From assembly GCA_015179125.1 (NCBI GenBank), contig WHVA01000288.1, forward strand, positions 1-64,000: 64,000 bases of DNA. The letters are read 5' to 3'. Below the pieces are notes generated by a model. The model saw only the letters and a program-made list of their open reading frames with translations. It was not told the origin of the DNA and did no database searches. How positions within the stretch are numbered: the stretch's first letter is position 1; each line of letters starts with the position of its first letter. A program made the position numbers and the translations under genes. Origin of the DNA: Gautieria morchelliformis. Its lineage: Eukaryota > Basidiomycota > Agaricomycetes > Gomphales > Gomphaceae. This document shows positions 1-9,785 of the stretch, piece by piece.

Positions 1-247
1 CCCGGCCCTTTAGCGCCCAAGAGCTCGCGCGTCGCGAAGTCATTTCAGACTCCGCTGGGTGCAGCCGCTTGTGAAAGTAGGAATAACAAGATGAAATGGA
101 GAGATAGGGAGTGAGTGGAAAATTTCGAAAATAACCAGAGAAATGGGTGCATGATACAAGAACAACATGAGAAGAAATTGAGAAAGCACACAACAAATTG
201 GATATATTATGCTTGATTTTGGTGCAGGAGCATCAATGCACCCAACA
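1..247 (-). repeat. LTR of copia A (3' LTR, partial)
   Basis: Identical to 4762-5008 over all 247 bases. On the minus strand it starts TGTTGGGTGCA, directly after a purine tract. The remaining ~252 bases lie left of the window. Confidence 0.95.
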
Positions 248-258
248 CGCCCCCTCAA
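248..258 (-). other. Polypurine tract of copia A
   Basis: The minus strand reads CTTGAGGGGGCG between the pol stop codon (261-263) and the LTR start. This is the expected place and composition for the plus-strand primer of an LTR retrotransposon. Confidence 0.8.
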
Positions 259-260
259 GC

Positions 261-2167
261 TTAATATATTCCGATTTGTTCGTTGAGGATCTTCACTCTA
301 GGACTAGGAAGTCCTTTGGTGAGGATATCTGCCAACATTTGTTCGGTTGGCAAATAAATGAGCTTGGCTTGTTGATTTTTGATTATATCTCGAAGGAAAT
401 ATAATCTAATGTCGAAATGTTTGGTTCTCGTGTGTTGTTGAGTGCCATACGTGATGGCAATGGCTGATTGATTGTCTGAATAAATTTTGATGGGTCTGTT
501 CAGTGGTTGGAATATTTCAGAAATAAAATGGCGCATCCAAAGAGCCTCTTTGCCCGCATGGGTCAGGGCGACGAATTCGGCTTCAGTTGATGAGAGGGCT
601 ACTATCGACTGTTTCTGGCAACTCCATGAAACAGTGCCTCCATCAATCTGAAATAAGTATGCCGAATACGAACACCTATGACTCTGTGAACCCCAATCCG
701 CATCTGAATACCCCATCAAGCCGTCTCGATTTCTTCCAAGTGTGAGCTTGTAATGCTTCATGCCTTTCAAATATTTGAAGACACGTTTGACTGCATTCCA
801 ATGTGTGCCACCTGGATTTTCGAGGAATTGCGAAAGCAATGACACTGCAAATGCAATGTCAGGTCGAGTGGCTACGGCTGCCCACATCAGTGATCCTATG
901 GCTTGCCTGTATGGAAACTTCGACATGGCTTTCTTGCCTCTCTCTGTAGAAGGACACTGGTCTTTTGATAATTTAACAGCTGGATCAAGGGGCGTAGCAT
1001 AAGTCTTTGCATCTTCGAGATTGAATTTCTTGATGATCTTCTCGATGTATGCAGGTTGTGAAATTGCAATAGTCTTCTTCTGCCAGTCTCTTTCGATTTT
1101 GAGATTCAATAGCCAATGAATCTCGCCTAGATCTTTCATACTGAAGACCTGAGCAAGATCTCGTTTGACTTCGTCCAGGACTGAATGATTCTCAGCTGTG
1201 ATGGTGAGATCATCCACAGCTGTTGCAATGATCACATGCCCCTTTCCGCCACGTCTATAAAATACAGCCCCATCTGTGGCTGACGTAGTGAATCCTAATT
1301 TGTGGAATTCACCACTTAGACGTTTGTACCATTCCCTTCCAGATTGTTTGAGGCCATAGAGTGCTTTCTTCAAAAGTAGCACTTCGTCTTTGTCTCTAGA
1401 CTCATATCCATACGGCTGCTTCATGTAAATAGGTTCAGGTAGTGTAGCATTGAGGTATGCATAGTCCACGTCCATTTGATGGATAGGCCAGTCATTCCTA
1501 GCAGCAATGGCGCATATGATCCGTAGGGAGGATAACCGAGCAACAGGTGAGTATGTCTCATCATAGTCGACTCCAAACTTCTGTGTGAAGCCTTGGGCGA
1601 CCATTCTCGATTTAGGCATTATTGGTTTCCCTTCTGGATTACGCTTCCAAAGGTAGACCCATTTATTACCGACAATATTGGCTCCAGGAGGTGGTTTGGC
1701 TCGTTCCCACACTCCCTTGTCGATTAGGGCCTCATACTCTTTGTCCATTGATTTCTTCCATATAGGATTATTCAGAGCTTCGTCTGCATTGCTAGGTTCA
1801 ATTTGACTCAAATCCGGCGCCTTGTTATTGTTTTGACCGTCGGTTAGAAACGCACTGATGGCACACTCATAGCTACTGATGCCATCAATCTCGGAGGATA
1901 ATTCTTGGTCGAATAAAACTTCTTTATGGTCCTCAACGTCCTCGTAAGCTAGCGTAGTCATATGCGCGCCAGCTTGTCTCTGGGTTTGAGATCTTGTTAC
2001 GGGACCTGATGGGGCCGGCTGCACTTGTTGTTGACGGATCCTTTCGCTTCTCCTTATCGGTTCAGCTTCTCTAGGTCTGTCATCAACTCCCTGAATAGGT
2101 TGCAGCTTTTCAAGATATTCCTCTGGTGCATTTTCATCAATTTCTTCGATCTTTGCCTCTTCGCTGA
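261..2167 (-). CDS. copia A pol: reverse transcriptase and RNase H
   Basis: Copia-type RT followed by RNase H1-like domain. The frame is open from about 2167; no ATG is needed because it should be part of a polyprotein. The N-terminal linker is charged, then 'NKWVYLWKRNPEGK' opens the RVT_2-type RT. The catalytic motif reads AVDD (in ATAVDDLTI) instead of the common YVDD. The connection region contains 'GSLMWAAVATRPDIAFAV'. RNase H carries the aspartate in 'GYSDADWGS', the glutamate in 'SSTEAEFVAL', and 'YSDNQSAI', ending in 'ADILTKGL'. The stop TAA abuts the polypurine tract. The frame is offset by one from the integrase frame upstream; the overlap 'GCTTAG' has no classic slippery heptamer, so a small indel is the simpler reading than programmed shifting. 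Confidence 0.9.
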
Positions 2168-3184
2168 CTAAGCGACCGGCACAGGCGCTGATGCCGGAAT
2201 GGCCTTCTTCTCCTCTCTAGACGTAGGTAGCTTGGATTCCTCAATAGAAATGATTGGGACCTTTCCCTTCTTCATCTCTGAATCAAACACAACATTCCGC
2301 TCGACAGAAACTTTGTGCGAGTCAGGCCAATAAATATAATGACCATGGCTCTGCGCAGAAATTCCTATCCACCGAGCTCTCTTGGCACGAGCTTCCAATT
2401 TATCTCCCTGAGTGATCTTAACATAGACTTCAATTCCCCACGCGTGAATGTCTTTGAGATTCGGTTTCTCATGGTGGATCATCTCGTAGGGCGTTTTATC
2501 CGGTAGAGCTCTTGTGTGTGTCCTGTTCCTAAGATAATTGGCATGCTGTATTGCATAGCCCCATAATATCTTAGGAAGGCCTGATTCTAACAGCATGGCA
2601 CGAGTTCTCTCAGTGAGAGTTCGGTTCAGACGTTTGGCAACACCATTAGACTCTGGTGTGTCGTGTACCGTCAATTGATGCTTCGTGCCTTGTTTGGCTA
2701 GATGCTGTTCGAATTCAGAGCTCGTATACTCGCCCCCTCGATCAGAAACAAGTGCCTTGATGTGCACATTTCTCTGTCGAAGCATTAAAGCCTCATAGAG
2801 CTTGTACTTTGAGAATGCTTCTGATTTGTTCGCCATGAGATAGATCACCGATTCTCTTGAGTAATCATCGATAAAGGAGACATAATATGACTTCTTATCG
2901 ATTGTGAGGTGCCTTGCAGGTCCCCAGACATCAGAATAAATTCTGTCACTGAATTTTGACGTTCGGTCTCTGGGTTCTCGAGGAAGAGGTTTGCGTGCAA
3001 TCTTGGCCTGAATACACGCATCGCAGACAATTCTATCGCCTGTGGAGCTCATTTCAATGCCCAATATCATGCCATGATTTAATAGATGTTGTAGGGACTT
3101 CTGTGAGATATGCCCCATTTTTTGATGAATTTCCATGGCAGACAAACACATATGGGCTTGAGCACTTGGTGACTGGAGGTCTAG
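2168..3184 (-). CDS. copia A pol: integrase (catalytic Glu replaced by Lys)
   Basis: Retroviral-type integrase. An HHCC zinc-binding N-terminus is visible (HQKMGH, then CDACIQAK), followed by the catalytic core. The two aspartates are in 'SDVWGPA' and 'SDRGGEY'. The expected glutamate, 35 residues after the second Asp, is Lys in 'NGVAKRLNRT', a single G-to-A change on the coding strand. It lies in the same frame as gag-protease upstream, separated by one UGA at 3185-3187, and one frame off the RT downstream. By family knowledge, loss of the DDE glutamate abolishes strand transfer, so this copy should not integrate by itself. Confidence 0.88.
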   Translation of the reverse strand, partial: LDLQSPSAQAHMCLSAMEIHQKMGHISQKSLQHLLNHGMILGIEMSSTGDRIVCDACIQAKIARKPLPREPRDRTSKFSDRIYSDVWGPARHLTIDKKSYYVSFIDDYSRESVIYLMANKSEAFSKYKLYEALMLRQRNVHIKALVSDRGGEYTSSEFEQHLAKQGTKHQLTVHDTPESNGVAKRLNRTLTERTRAMLLESGLPKILWGYAIQHANYLRNRTHTRALPDKTPYEMIHHEKPNLKDIHAWGIEVYVKITQGDKLEARAKRARWIGISAQSHGHYIYWPDSHKVSVERNVVFDSEMKKGKVPIISIEESKLPTSREEKKAIPASAPVPVA

Positions 3185-4504
3185 TCAATATAAACCATTG
3201 ACCTTCGGTGCTTGCATCAATACCTTTCCAGTAGCATTAGATATTGTGCATTTCTGGCCACCGAGTCGAATGTCGTAGCCAGCATCATCGCACCGACCGA
3301 TCGAGACGAGGGTAGCAGCAATTTTTGGAGCATAATATGTATCTTGCAACGTGACTTCTACTGTTTTATCTCCAACCTTGTTGGATAATACAAGCAGTCC
3401 TGAACCAAAGGCATCAAAAGTGCCTTTGTTGGCTGCTCGGATAGTCCTCGGCTGTGAGAATTGACAGTAGTTCCTCAATAAATTTTTGTGAGGAGTCATA
3501 TGCGATGTCATTCCGGTGTCGAGTATAACTATAACTCCTGAGGATGTGCTCAGATTGAAATTAGAGCACTCGTCAAAATTGGTGAAGGCAAGATGCCCAT
3601 CACCACTTTCCTCAGAAGAGGACTCTTCTTCGGCAACATTCGCTTTTGCTTTACCCTTCTTCTTCTTCTTGGCTTTGGCTTTTTTCTTCTGACGTGGTCC
3701 TTGACCTTCTTTACCACCTCCTTTAGCCCAGCAATTTTCAATAGAATGTCCAGGCTTTTTGCAGTTGGTGCATATATGCGCCTTCTGCCCCTTCTGGTCC
3801 TTCTTAGTAGATGAACCAATAAACACCTGCTCTTCTTGCGGGAGTGTTTTCTTCCTGTCATACTGAGCCTTTAGTACCCTAATAATATTATTAGGGACCA
3901 ATGGCATCCCGCATTCTTCAAGCGAAGTGGTAAGGGCATTCATGACTGCCTCATAGGATGGTGGAAGTGACGCAAGGATGATGTCCATAAATTCTTCTTC
4001 GGAAACTCTGGCTCCCATCTCATTAAGACGAGCATATAGGTCTTGGGCCTTGTCCAAATGATCTCTCAAGTCTCCATCCTCAGGACATCTCATACTGCGG
4101 AGTTGTCTCTGCAGGCTGGTGAGGACCATCTTGGGCTTTTTGGTCATCTCATTGACCAATGCATCCCAAGTCTCTTTTGCTGTCTTCTGCTTCTGTAGCA
4201 TCAGGGCTAATGACTCTGACACTGAGACGATGATTTGGGTCTTGGCTTGTCCTTCTCTGGCAAGGTATCTCTCCAGCTTCTCCTCAGCCTTATCCATCTG
4301 AGTTTCCTCAGCTTCTGTGAGAATATGGCCTGGGGGCATAACTGGAGGATCAGGAGGTCGAGTGACTCTCCCTTCTACATGCTTGAGTAGATTTTTGGAC
4401 TCGAAATAGCTGATGAGAGTGGCTCGCCACAATGGCCAATTACTACCATCAGTAGCAAGCTTCTCAACACCCAATAGCTTCTCAGAAGTGTCTCCGGGGC
4501 CCAT
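3185..4504 (-). CDS. copia A gag and aspartic protease
   Basis: A 439-residue Gag-protease reading frame. Residues ~10-200 form the copia Gag region (starting near 'LATDGSNWPLWRATLISYFE'). A CCHC zinc knuckle 'CTNCKKPGHSIENC' follows, then a very basic stretch (KKKAKAKKKKKGKAKA), then the protease active site 'LDTGMTSHMT'. The frame ends 'VNGLY' at a UGA that continues in the same frame into integrase. The chosen ATG lies inside the primer-binding site and only ten bases into the internal region. No later Met precedes the conserved Gag start, so this ATG is likely to be real. Confidence 0.88.
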   Translation of the reverse strand: MGPGDTSEKLLGVEKLATDGSNWPLWRATLISYFESKNLLKHVEGRVTRPPDPPVMPPGHILTEAEETQMDKAEEKLERYLAREGQAKTQIIVSVSESLALMLQKQKTAKETWDALVNEMTKKPKMVLTSLQRQLRSMRCPEDGDLRDHLDKAQDLYARLNEMGARVSEEEFMDIILASLPPSYEAVMNALTTSLEECGMPLVPNNIIRVLKAQYDRKKTLPQEEQVFIGSSTKKDQKGQKAHICTNCKKPGHSIENCWAKGGGKEGQGPRQKKKAKAKKKKKGKAKANVAEEESSSEESGDGHLAFTNFDECSNFNLSTSSGVIVILDTGMTSHMTPHKNLLRNYCQFSQPRTIRAANKGTFDAFGSGLLVLSNKVGDKTVEVTLQDTYYAPKIAATLVSIGRCDDAGYDIRLGGQKCTISNATGKVLMQAPKVNGLY

Positions 4505-4509
4505 AACCC
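4497..4509 (-). other. Primer-binding site, initiator-tRNA anticodon-arm type
   Basis: Directly after the 5' LTR the minus strand reads GGGTTATGGGCCC. This is complementary to GGGCCCATAACCC, the anticodon stem-loop (CAU) of eukaryotic initiator tRNA-Met, and not to a tRNA 3' CCA end. Drosophila copia is known to prime from a cleaved 5' half of initiator tRNA at such a site. The gag ATG lies inside it. Confidence 0.75.
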
Positions 4510-5008
4510 TGTAGAGGACAGGAATTATAGGCAGTAGGAATGGACTTCTTGCTCAAAAGAATAGACTAGAAAACAATTCACTCTCTCAGTGAATTTAGTT
4601 GTCACTGTAAATATATTATACACTACCTAGAAAACAATTCACTACAGAGGATTTCTAGGTTAATAAATCGAAAGAATGCTAGACTAATTTACTTGCCTCT
4701 CTCAGTGAATTTAGTTGTCACTGAGAGAGGGGGAAACTGTTTCACTGCGCATGTACTACTACCCGGCCCTTTAGCGCCCAAGAGCTCGCGCGTCGCGAAG
4801 TCATTTCAGACTCCGCTGGGTGCAGCCGCTTGTGAAAGTAGGAATAACAAGATGAAATGGAGAGATAGGGAGTGAGTGGAAAATTTCGAAAATAACCAGA
4901 GAAATGGGTGCATGATACAAGAACAACATGAGAAGAAATTGAGAAAGCACACAACAAATTGGATATATTATGCTTGATTTTGGTGCAGGAGCATCAATGC
5001 ACCCAACA
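4510..5008 (-). repeat. LTR of copia A (5' LTR, complete)
   Basis: 499 bases bounded by TG..CA (minus strand TGTTGGG...CTCTACA). It contains internal direct repeats (the block 'ctctctcagtgaatttag' occurs near 4581 and 4698) and a 12-bp stem-loop at 4696-4730. It ends next to the primer-binding site. Confidence 0.93.
4696..4730. repeat. Inverted repeat (stem-loop) inside LTR A
   Basis: CCTCTCTCAGTG at 4696-4707 pairs with CACTGAGAGAGG at 4719-4730 across an 11-base loop. The stem is also kept in the solo LTRs near 9480 and 13176, so it is a stable feature of the family. Its role (regulatory or RNA structure) is unknown. Confidence 0.75.
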
Positions 5009-5528
5009 CACATTTCCACAACAAAAACCTCAAAAAAAACACATTAGTTACTCTAGTGTAGCATTATTGTCTGTCTCCAGCTCCCACATCCCTGTCCTCC
5101 TCCTCCTGATCCTTTCCTGAACCCTGGTCTAAAACCCCATCTCCTGACTTTTCCGCTTCCTTGTCCCCCTTGTGTAAATATATATATTGACCTGTATTGC
5201 CGTGAGGCAATACATAATACCTGGTAGCTTACATAGCGCCAGTGGGTCCTCGCAGACACACTGTATAGTTCTTGCATGGGAATCCTCCGGGATTCCCCAG
5301 CTTAACCTTACTTGTAACTGTCACTACGTCATATTAGAATCACCACAGATTGGTTGAGTTCTACTGCCTTGTGATAACACAAGTACTAAGCCACACATCT
5401 TACACTTTTTTGAACTTCCAACAACTGTTTGCGCAGCAAACAGTTGAAGAGTGATTCCTGCAGCATCTTAGACAAGATCGCTGTGCTGATGATTGGAAAA
5501 TCGTCAGAAAATGAATGTAGTACAGCAT
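5009..5528. other. Intergenic, no gene seen; short palindrome and repeat module
   Basis: No coding similarity recognised. A perfect 11-bp hairpin with a 3-base loop lies at 5422-5446 (CAACTGTTTGC / GCAAACAGTTG). A block at 5173-5290 (TGTAAATA... 'ccagtgggtcc'... 'actgtatagtt') resembles 25225-25320, suggesting a shared repeat or LTR fragment. Confidence 0.4.
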
Positions 5529-5925
5529 TGTTACGTATTGGAAATCCTGGAGATTGGAACTAGAAAAGACAGTGGCTTCAACTTATGTGTTGCGCCCCTG
5601 ATGAACTATCGTCCTAGGTATTTTGGATTTGAGTTCCGGAGGTCGGAGAAGGTGGAAGTTGAGAGGAGGATATTGAGAGTCGGAGGTTGGAGAACAGAGG
5701 TTGGAAGAGGCGGAGGACAGAGTATCGAAGGCAGAGAGAGAGACAGAGCTTGCAAGACTTGCTGTGCTAAGAACAGTAGATAGTGCGAAGGAGTTCATGT
5801 ATCGAAGTTGATTATCTGATTGCAGAAATGGAGATATACAGGCGAGGTTTTATACAAAGAGCTGAGACAACAAGTAATAGGGTGGTACTAAGCAAATTCT
5901 GGAGGGAGTGGAAATTGGATGTCTT
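5529..5925 (-). repeat. Truncated, diverged LTR related to chromovirus G
   Basis: Starts TGTTACGTATTGG and follows the chromovirus G LTR (34071-34752) through 'cagtggcttcaacttat', 'gatgaactatcgtcctaggtatt' in part, the conserved 'attatctgatt' (5811-5821), the TATA region (ttttatacaaag) and 'actaagcaaattc'. Similarity stops near 5925, so the U3 end is missing. It is clearly older than the G copies. Confidence 0.75.
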
Positions 5926-6950
5926 GGCATTCTTTTTGTGAGGGCTTGAAGTCAGGGCATGTGCACCCAGAGGGCAAGGGTGAGTTTCTGTGTGGCTTCA
6001 ACCAGATTCTCTTGTAAAGGTGAGGTGAGTGGGGGTGTTTCATTCTCAACTTCAAGGCAAGAGAACCAGTTATGTACAGGCAATGGGGGCACACTTTTCA
6101 CCTGCTGTGGTCTACAAAACTCAACATTGGTCCTCCTGCATCCTCCATCACCTCTCGAGTTGTGGGTTCCTCTCCTGATTCAGGAGTTTCTCAGCTTGCA
6201 TTGGCCAGGGTGAAGAGCTCCAGGACCATCTCCAGTTTTTCTTCGAGGGTCATGGTTCAGATGTCAATGTTGAAAGTATTAAAGAAAACAATATTAACAT
6301 ATTAACTACAAACACAACCCCATATCACGACCAATACTCCGATAACCCCTCTCTCGGGATATATGCACTACGGCACTAGTACCCGAGACCGCCGGATTAT
6401 CATATGCCCACCCAAATTGACCCGATCACACCCCCCGACTCCCCCGATGCCACAGGGACACGTATCACGTGTTACCATGACTTACAACACCCAAAACACT
6501 ATCCAAGAACACCGAGCCCATCCCGAATCACGCACCTTCCATCAGTCACGTGACCCAATCAAGGGACGCGACACGTCGAGCCGACCCTGCCTATACCCAG
6601 ACTATGCCCCCTATCCTTCACCAAACTTCTGTCCCCGCATCCTACTTCACACTCCATCTCCAAGCCCAACCTCGTCTCCCCTATTGTTACATGTGCGCCG
6701 CTCACCCCATTCCATCATCCCTTTAGTATCACACCACCAATCCCTTGACCGCCAAGCGCCACTAGTAACTAATAAATACGTGACCCCATGTACAATAACA
6801 GAGTAGTGAAATAGCACCTCGTTTCACCTCTCATTCTGCAGTAGGATTTCTAGTCGACACTAAAGTCATAAGACACGCATACTTACTGTGCGTGCAGATA
6901 TTCCTGTCTACTCTAAAATCTCACTCGATTTATCTCACAACCAGGAGATT
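5926..6950. other. No recognisable gene
   Basis: About 1 kb without recognisable coding similarity. The stretch 6400-6730 is C/A-rich and open on the plus strand (Pro/Ser/His-rich translation, 147 codons), which looks like a composition effect and not a gene. It probably belongs to decayed repeats. Confidence 0.3.
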
Positions 6951-6954
6951 AAAT

Positions 6955-8060
6955 CAATTATTCTCAATATCATTCCTAGTATAAAACCACAGTCGAAGGC
7001 CTGGAGGCACTCTCGGGCGTAGTGACCGGATTTGTGGCTCCAGTAGCAAGGTATTGAGTGGCGACCACTTTTGTGTGTGGTGTCTACATCCATCGGGGCC
7101 AGGCCATCTCTCAGCAGGGCTGTGCAGATTGCCTTGGTCCATGGAACAGGGGCTCGGGATTGAACATTGGGGCTACGGTGGCCTTTGGGAAGGTGCTGGT
7201 GCCTCGGCAAGGTCTGCTAAGGCTTTGGCTTGTTTCAAGGAATGCCTTGTTCACATCTTGGTTTTGGGACACTCTTTGGGTGGCCTCGTACCATCCCTTG
7301 GGGTCATCGAAGTCTGGGGCACTGTCTCTGAGTTACACCACCTTGTTCTGTAGGCTCAGGTCCAACCCATGACGAAACTTGATGACTTTCATCTTATCAT
7401 CATCGTATTCTGCTAGGTCTATCAATTCTTGGAAAAGGTCGATGTACTTGTTGATCAGGTCCTTGCCTTGGTACCAGCCCATGCCTTCAAGCTTTGTGAG
7501 GGTGGTGAGTTGCTCATTCCTTGGGCAGAACTGGTCCGTGAACTCCTTTCGGCAACCCTCCCAAGCTTGAATGTATGGGGTTCAGGTTTTGGCTTTGGCA
7601 TGCAGGATCTGATTTGTGAAACATGCAGCTCAGCCGGACTTGAAAAATGCCCAGTGGATGTGGGCTTGATCTGACAGGAAGGCATCTCCACTGATCACAA
7701 AGTATAGGGTCAGGGAGTTCAGGAAGGCTTGACCTCATTCTCGGTCCCCATCTAAATCCGAGGGTGTTGCCGGCTTTACTTTTCCCTGCCTTGAACCCAT
7801 CACCAGCCAATCGGCTTCCCCTTCTGAGTCTTCAAATCCTCTGAACTCTTTGGTTCCTGCCTCTTCTCTTCTCATCCCTTGGGCCATTGGCCTCACATCT
7901 AATCTGGTCATGATGAGGTGGTGTGTGTTTGCTATTTCCTCATTCTTTGCTCAGCTCACCTGGAGCTCCTCTTCGATTTCCTCATTCTTTGCTCAGCTCA
8001 CCTGGAGCTCCTCTTCGATATTCCGGATCCATTCAGACTGATCCATCATCATGGGATTTG
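6955..8060 (-). pseudogene. Broken gypsy-type gag with zinc knuckle
   Basis: Pieces of a Ty3/gypsy Gag in shifting frames. The clearest block (rc of 7370-7550) reads 'EFTDQFCPRNEQLTTLTKLE' and continues 'GMGWYQGKDLINKYIDLFQE', typical of the retrotransposon gag domain. At the C-terminus (~7010-7060) a CCHC-like box 'CYWSHKSGHYAREC' has Ser where the second Cys is expected. The N-terminal part (~7934-8060) contains an exact 42-bp tandem duplication. Several stops and frame changes make it non-functional. No matching protease or RT follows on the left, so it is a fragment. Confidence 0.65.
7934..8017. repeat. 42-bp exact tandem duplication
   Basis: Two identical 42-base units at 7934-7975 and 7976-8017 (each starts atttcctcattc and ends ctcctcttcg). 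The unit is a multiple of three and lies in the N-terminal part of the gag remnant, so it would add 14 residues without shifting the frame. Confidence 0.9.
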
Positions 8061-8600
8061 AAGGGATGCTCAGGGATGGACCTGCTGAAGGAATGACTTC
8101 TAAGGAGGGGTGTCGGGTGCCGTATGCTTGGAAGGCATGCTGAAATGTGACTCAGAATTGCTGATGCTGAAATTGCCTATGGATTTACTGCATGGCCCAA
8201 CCACCAGTCCTGGGAGAAGAGCTTTTCCTTCTGTGAGGGCAACTCTCCCTCGACGGTGAACCCATGTGGTCTGGTAGAGGAGGATCCAAAGATATGAATA
8301 AAGCTACCTATATGATATATAACTCACCTGGTAGAAGAGGGTCCAAAGAGGAAAAGCTAAGGACCTCCGCCACCAGTACACTATCTATATACCTCGCACC
8401 CCTGATTGAAGTCAGGGACACCCACTCCACTCCTGACACATGTCCGCATTCCCGTGGCCCTCGCCTATCATGCGCATCTCAAACCACCACCTTGGCGCCA
8501 TTTGGGGACAATTTCCGAAGCTTCAGCTTTGGAAGCTTGGCCAGACCCTTGGGATGTGCTCGGGTCAGATTGGGATTTCAGGTTGGGCCTGAAGCTGAGG
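8061..8600. other. No recognisable gene
   Basis: Between the gag remnant and the transposase remnant. Two near-identical phrases (ctcacctggtagaagagg / ctggtagaggaggatccaaag, 8270-8345) suggest a local duplication. No domain recognised on either strand. Confidence 0.3.
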
Positions 8601-9214
8601 CTAGAAATGTCCTCGGGAGGGGTTCCTCTGACAGTAGCCCAGCAATATCATGACATGTTTTGATGTTTGGTGGTGAACTGACTTAGATATGTTCCCAATG
8701 GAGATGTAGACAGGCCAAGCTTCCTTATCACCACTAAATCGTGATAACTGAGTTTTGTCAGATGCCAGGATCACTGGAGCAATTGTGACCTCTAGAGGCA
8801 GTTTTTTCTGCAAACTTAGTCAGTGTTGCGAATTGAGTATACCACTATGGATCCCACATGCCTGCAGATCCCACCACCACTGTGCTGTCCACATCTCATT
8901 GATTATTTGCTCTTCCTTTCTGTCATCTGTGAAGAGCTTCTCTGGGGTGAACTGCATGTGTTCACAGAACAAAGGGTTGGCAAGTAGTTCACTGACACAA
9001 GCCACTGGATCGCAACACCAGATGTACAGCTCCTCAGTGCATTTCTCACCATTTTAATCAAGCTGGTCACCATGAACCACAAAGGTTTGACAAGTCCACT
9101 CTGGTCCTGACAGTAAGGCATCTATTTTTTGTAGCAGGTCACGTTTTCCTGCATAGGAGGGACATGTGCGTTTGCATGTCTGATTCCCACAATCACCAGA
9201 GAACATGATCAGTA

Positions 9215-9638
9215 TGGGTGCATTTATGCTCCTGCACCAAAATCAAGCCAAATAAATCCCACCATTTGTATTTCTTTCCCATTTCTTTTCAGATTGTTCT
9301 ACTATGATCACCTTATTTTTCAGAATTTTTCCGAAATTTTCTATCAAAGATTTGTACTTCTATTTTGATTTGGTTTTTTCTTCTTTTCACCACTGGCACC
9401 CTTACGTAATCATTTCGACGTGCGCTGCCATGAGCGCTAAAGGGCCAGGTGGTAGTATATGCATGGTGAGACATATTTCCCCCTCTCTCAGTGACCACTA
9501 AATTCACTGAGAGAGGCAAGTAAATTAGTCTTGTTTTCTTCGATTTACTGAGCTAGAAATCCTGTAGTGAATTAATTTCTAGTCTCTTCTTTTGAGCACC
9601 AAGTCCGGTCCTACTGCCTATAATTCCTGTCCTCTACA
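9215..9638 (+). repeat. Solo LTR of copia A with 5-bp target duplication
   Basis: A 424-base LTR A in the opposite orientation to the element at 1-5008. It starts TGGGTGCATTTATG and ends CCTCTACA. The flanks are identical: cagta at 9210-9214 and cagta at 9639-9643. It lies inside the transposase remnant, so it inserted after that element. The first three bases of the usual TGTTGGG terminus are missing. Confidence 0.9.
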
Positions 9639-9785
9639 CAGTAACCTAGCCATAACTTGATTTGGTGAAACTCACAACATCAATCTTGAGAAATTTGTCA
9701 ATTTCTGTTTGGCTAGCACCACTGTCAAACCAGGTCACCAGTTCCCAATCAGCCTGATCCGCAAACAGCCCATAGGTGGGTGCTC

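Larger units (their letters stand above)
1..5008 (-). mobile_element. Ty1/copia retrotransposon, family A, nearly complete
   Basis: Minus-strand LTR retrotransposon in the order LTR, primer site, gag-protease, integrase, reverse transcriptase-RNase H, polypurine tract, LTR; this order (integrase before RT) defines Ty1/copia. The window starts inside the 3' LTR. The 247 visible bases of that LTR are identical to 4762-5008 of the 5' LTR, which suggests a young insertion. The coding part carries three lesions: an in-frame UGA between protease and integrase, a frameshift between integrase and RT, and a lost catalytic integrase residue. Two solo LTRs of the same family lie at 9215-9638 and 12991-13481. 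The left flank is outside the window, so the target duplication cannot be checked. Confidence 0.93.

Noticed and set aside
2160-2180. Programmed -1 frameshift between integrase and RT of copia A
   Set aside because: No slippery heptamer or clear downstream structure; copia B has a single continuous frame there, so an indel is simpler.
6363-6806. 147-codon plus-strand frame, Pro/Ser/His-rich
   Set aside because: C/A-rich sequence without stops by composition; no domain, no splice context, no homology recognised.
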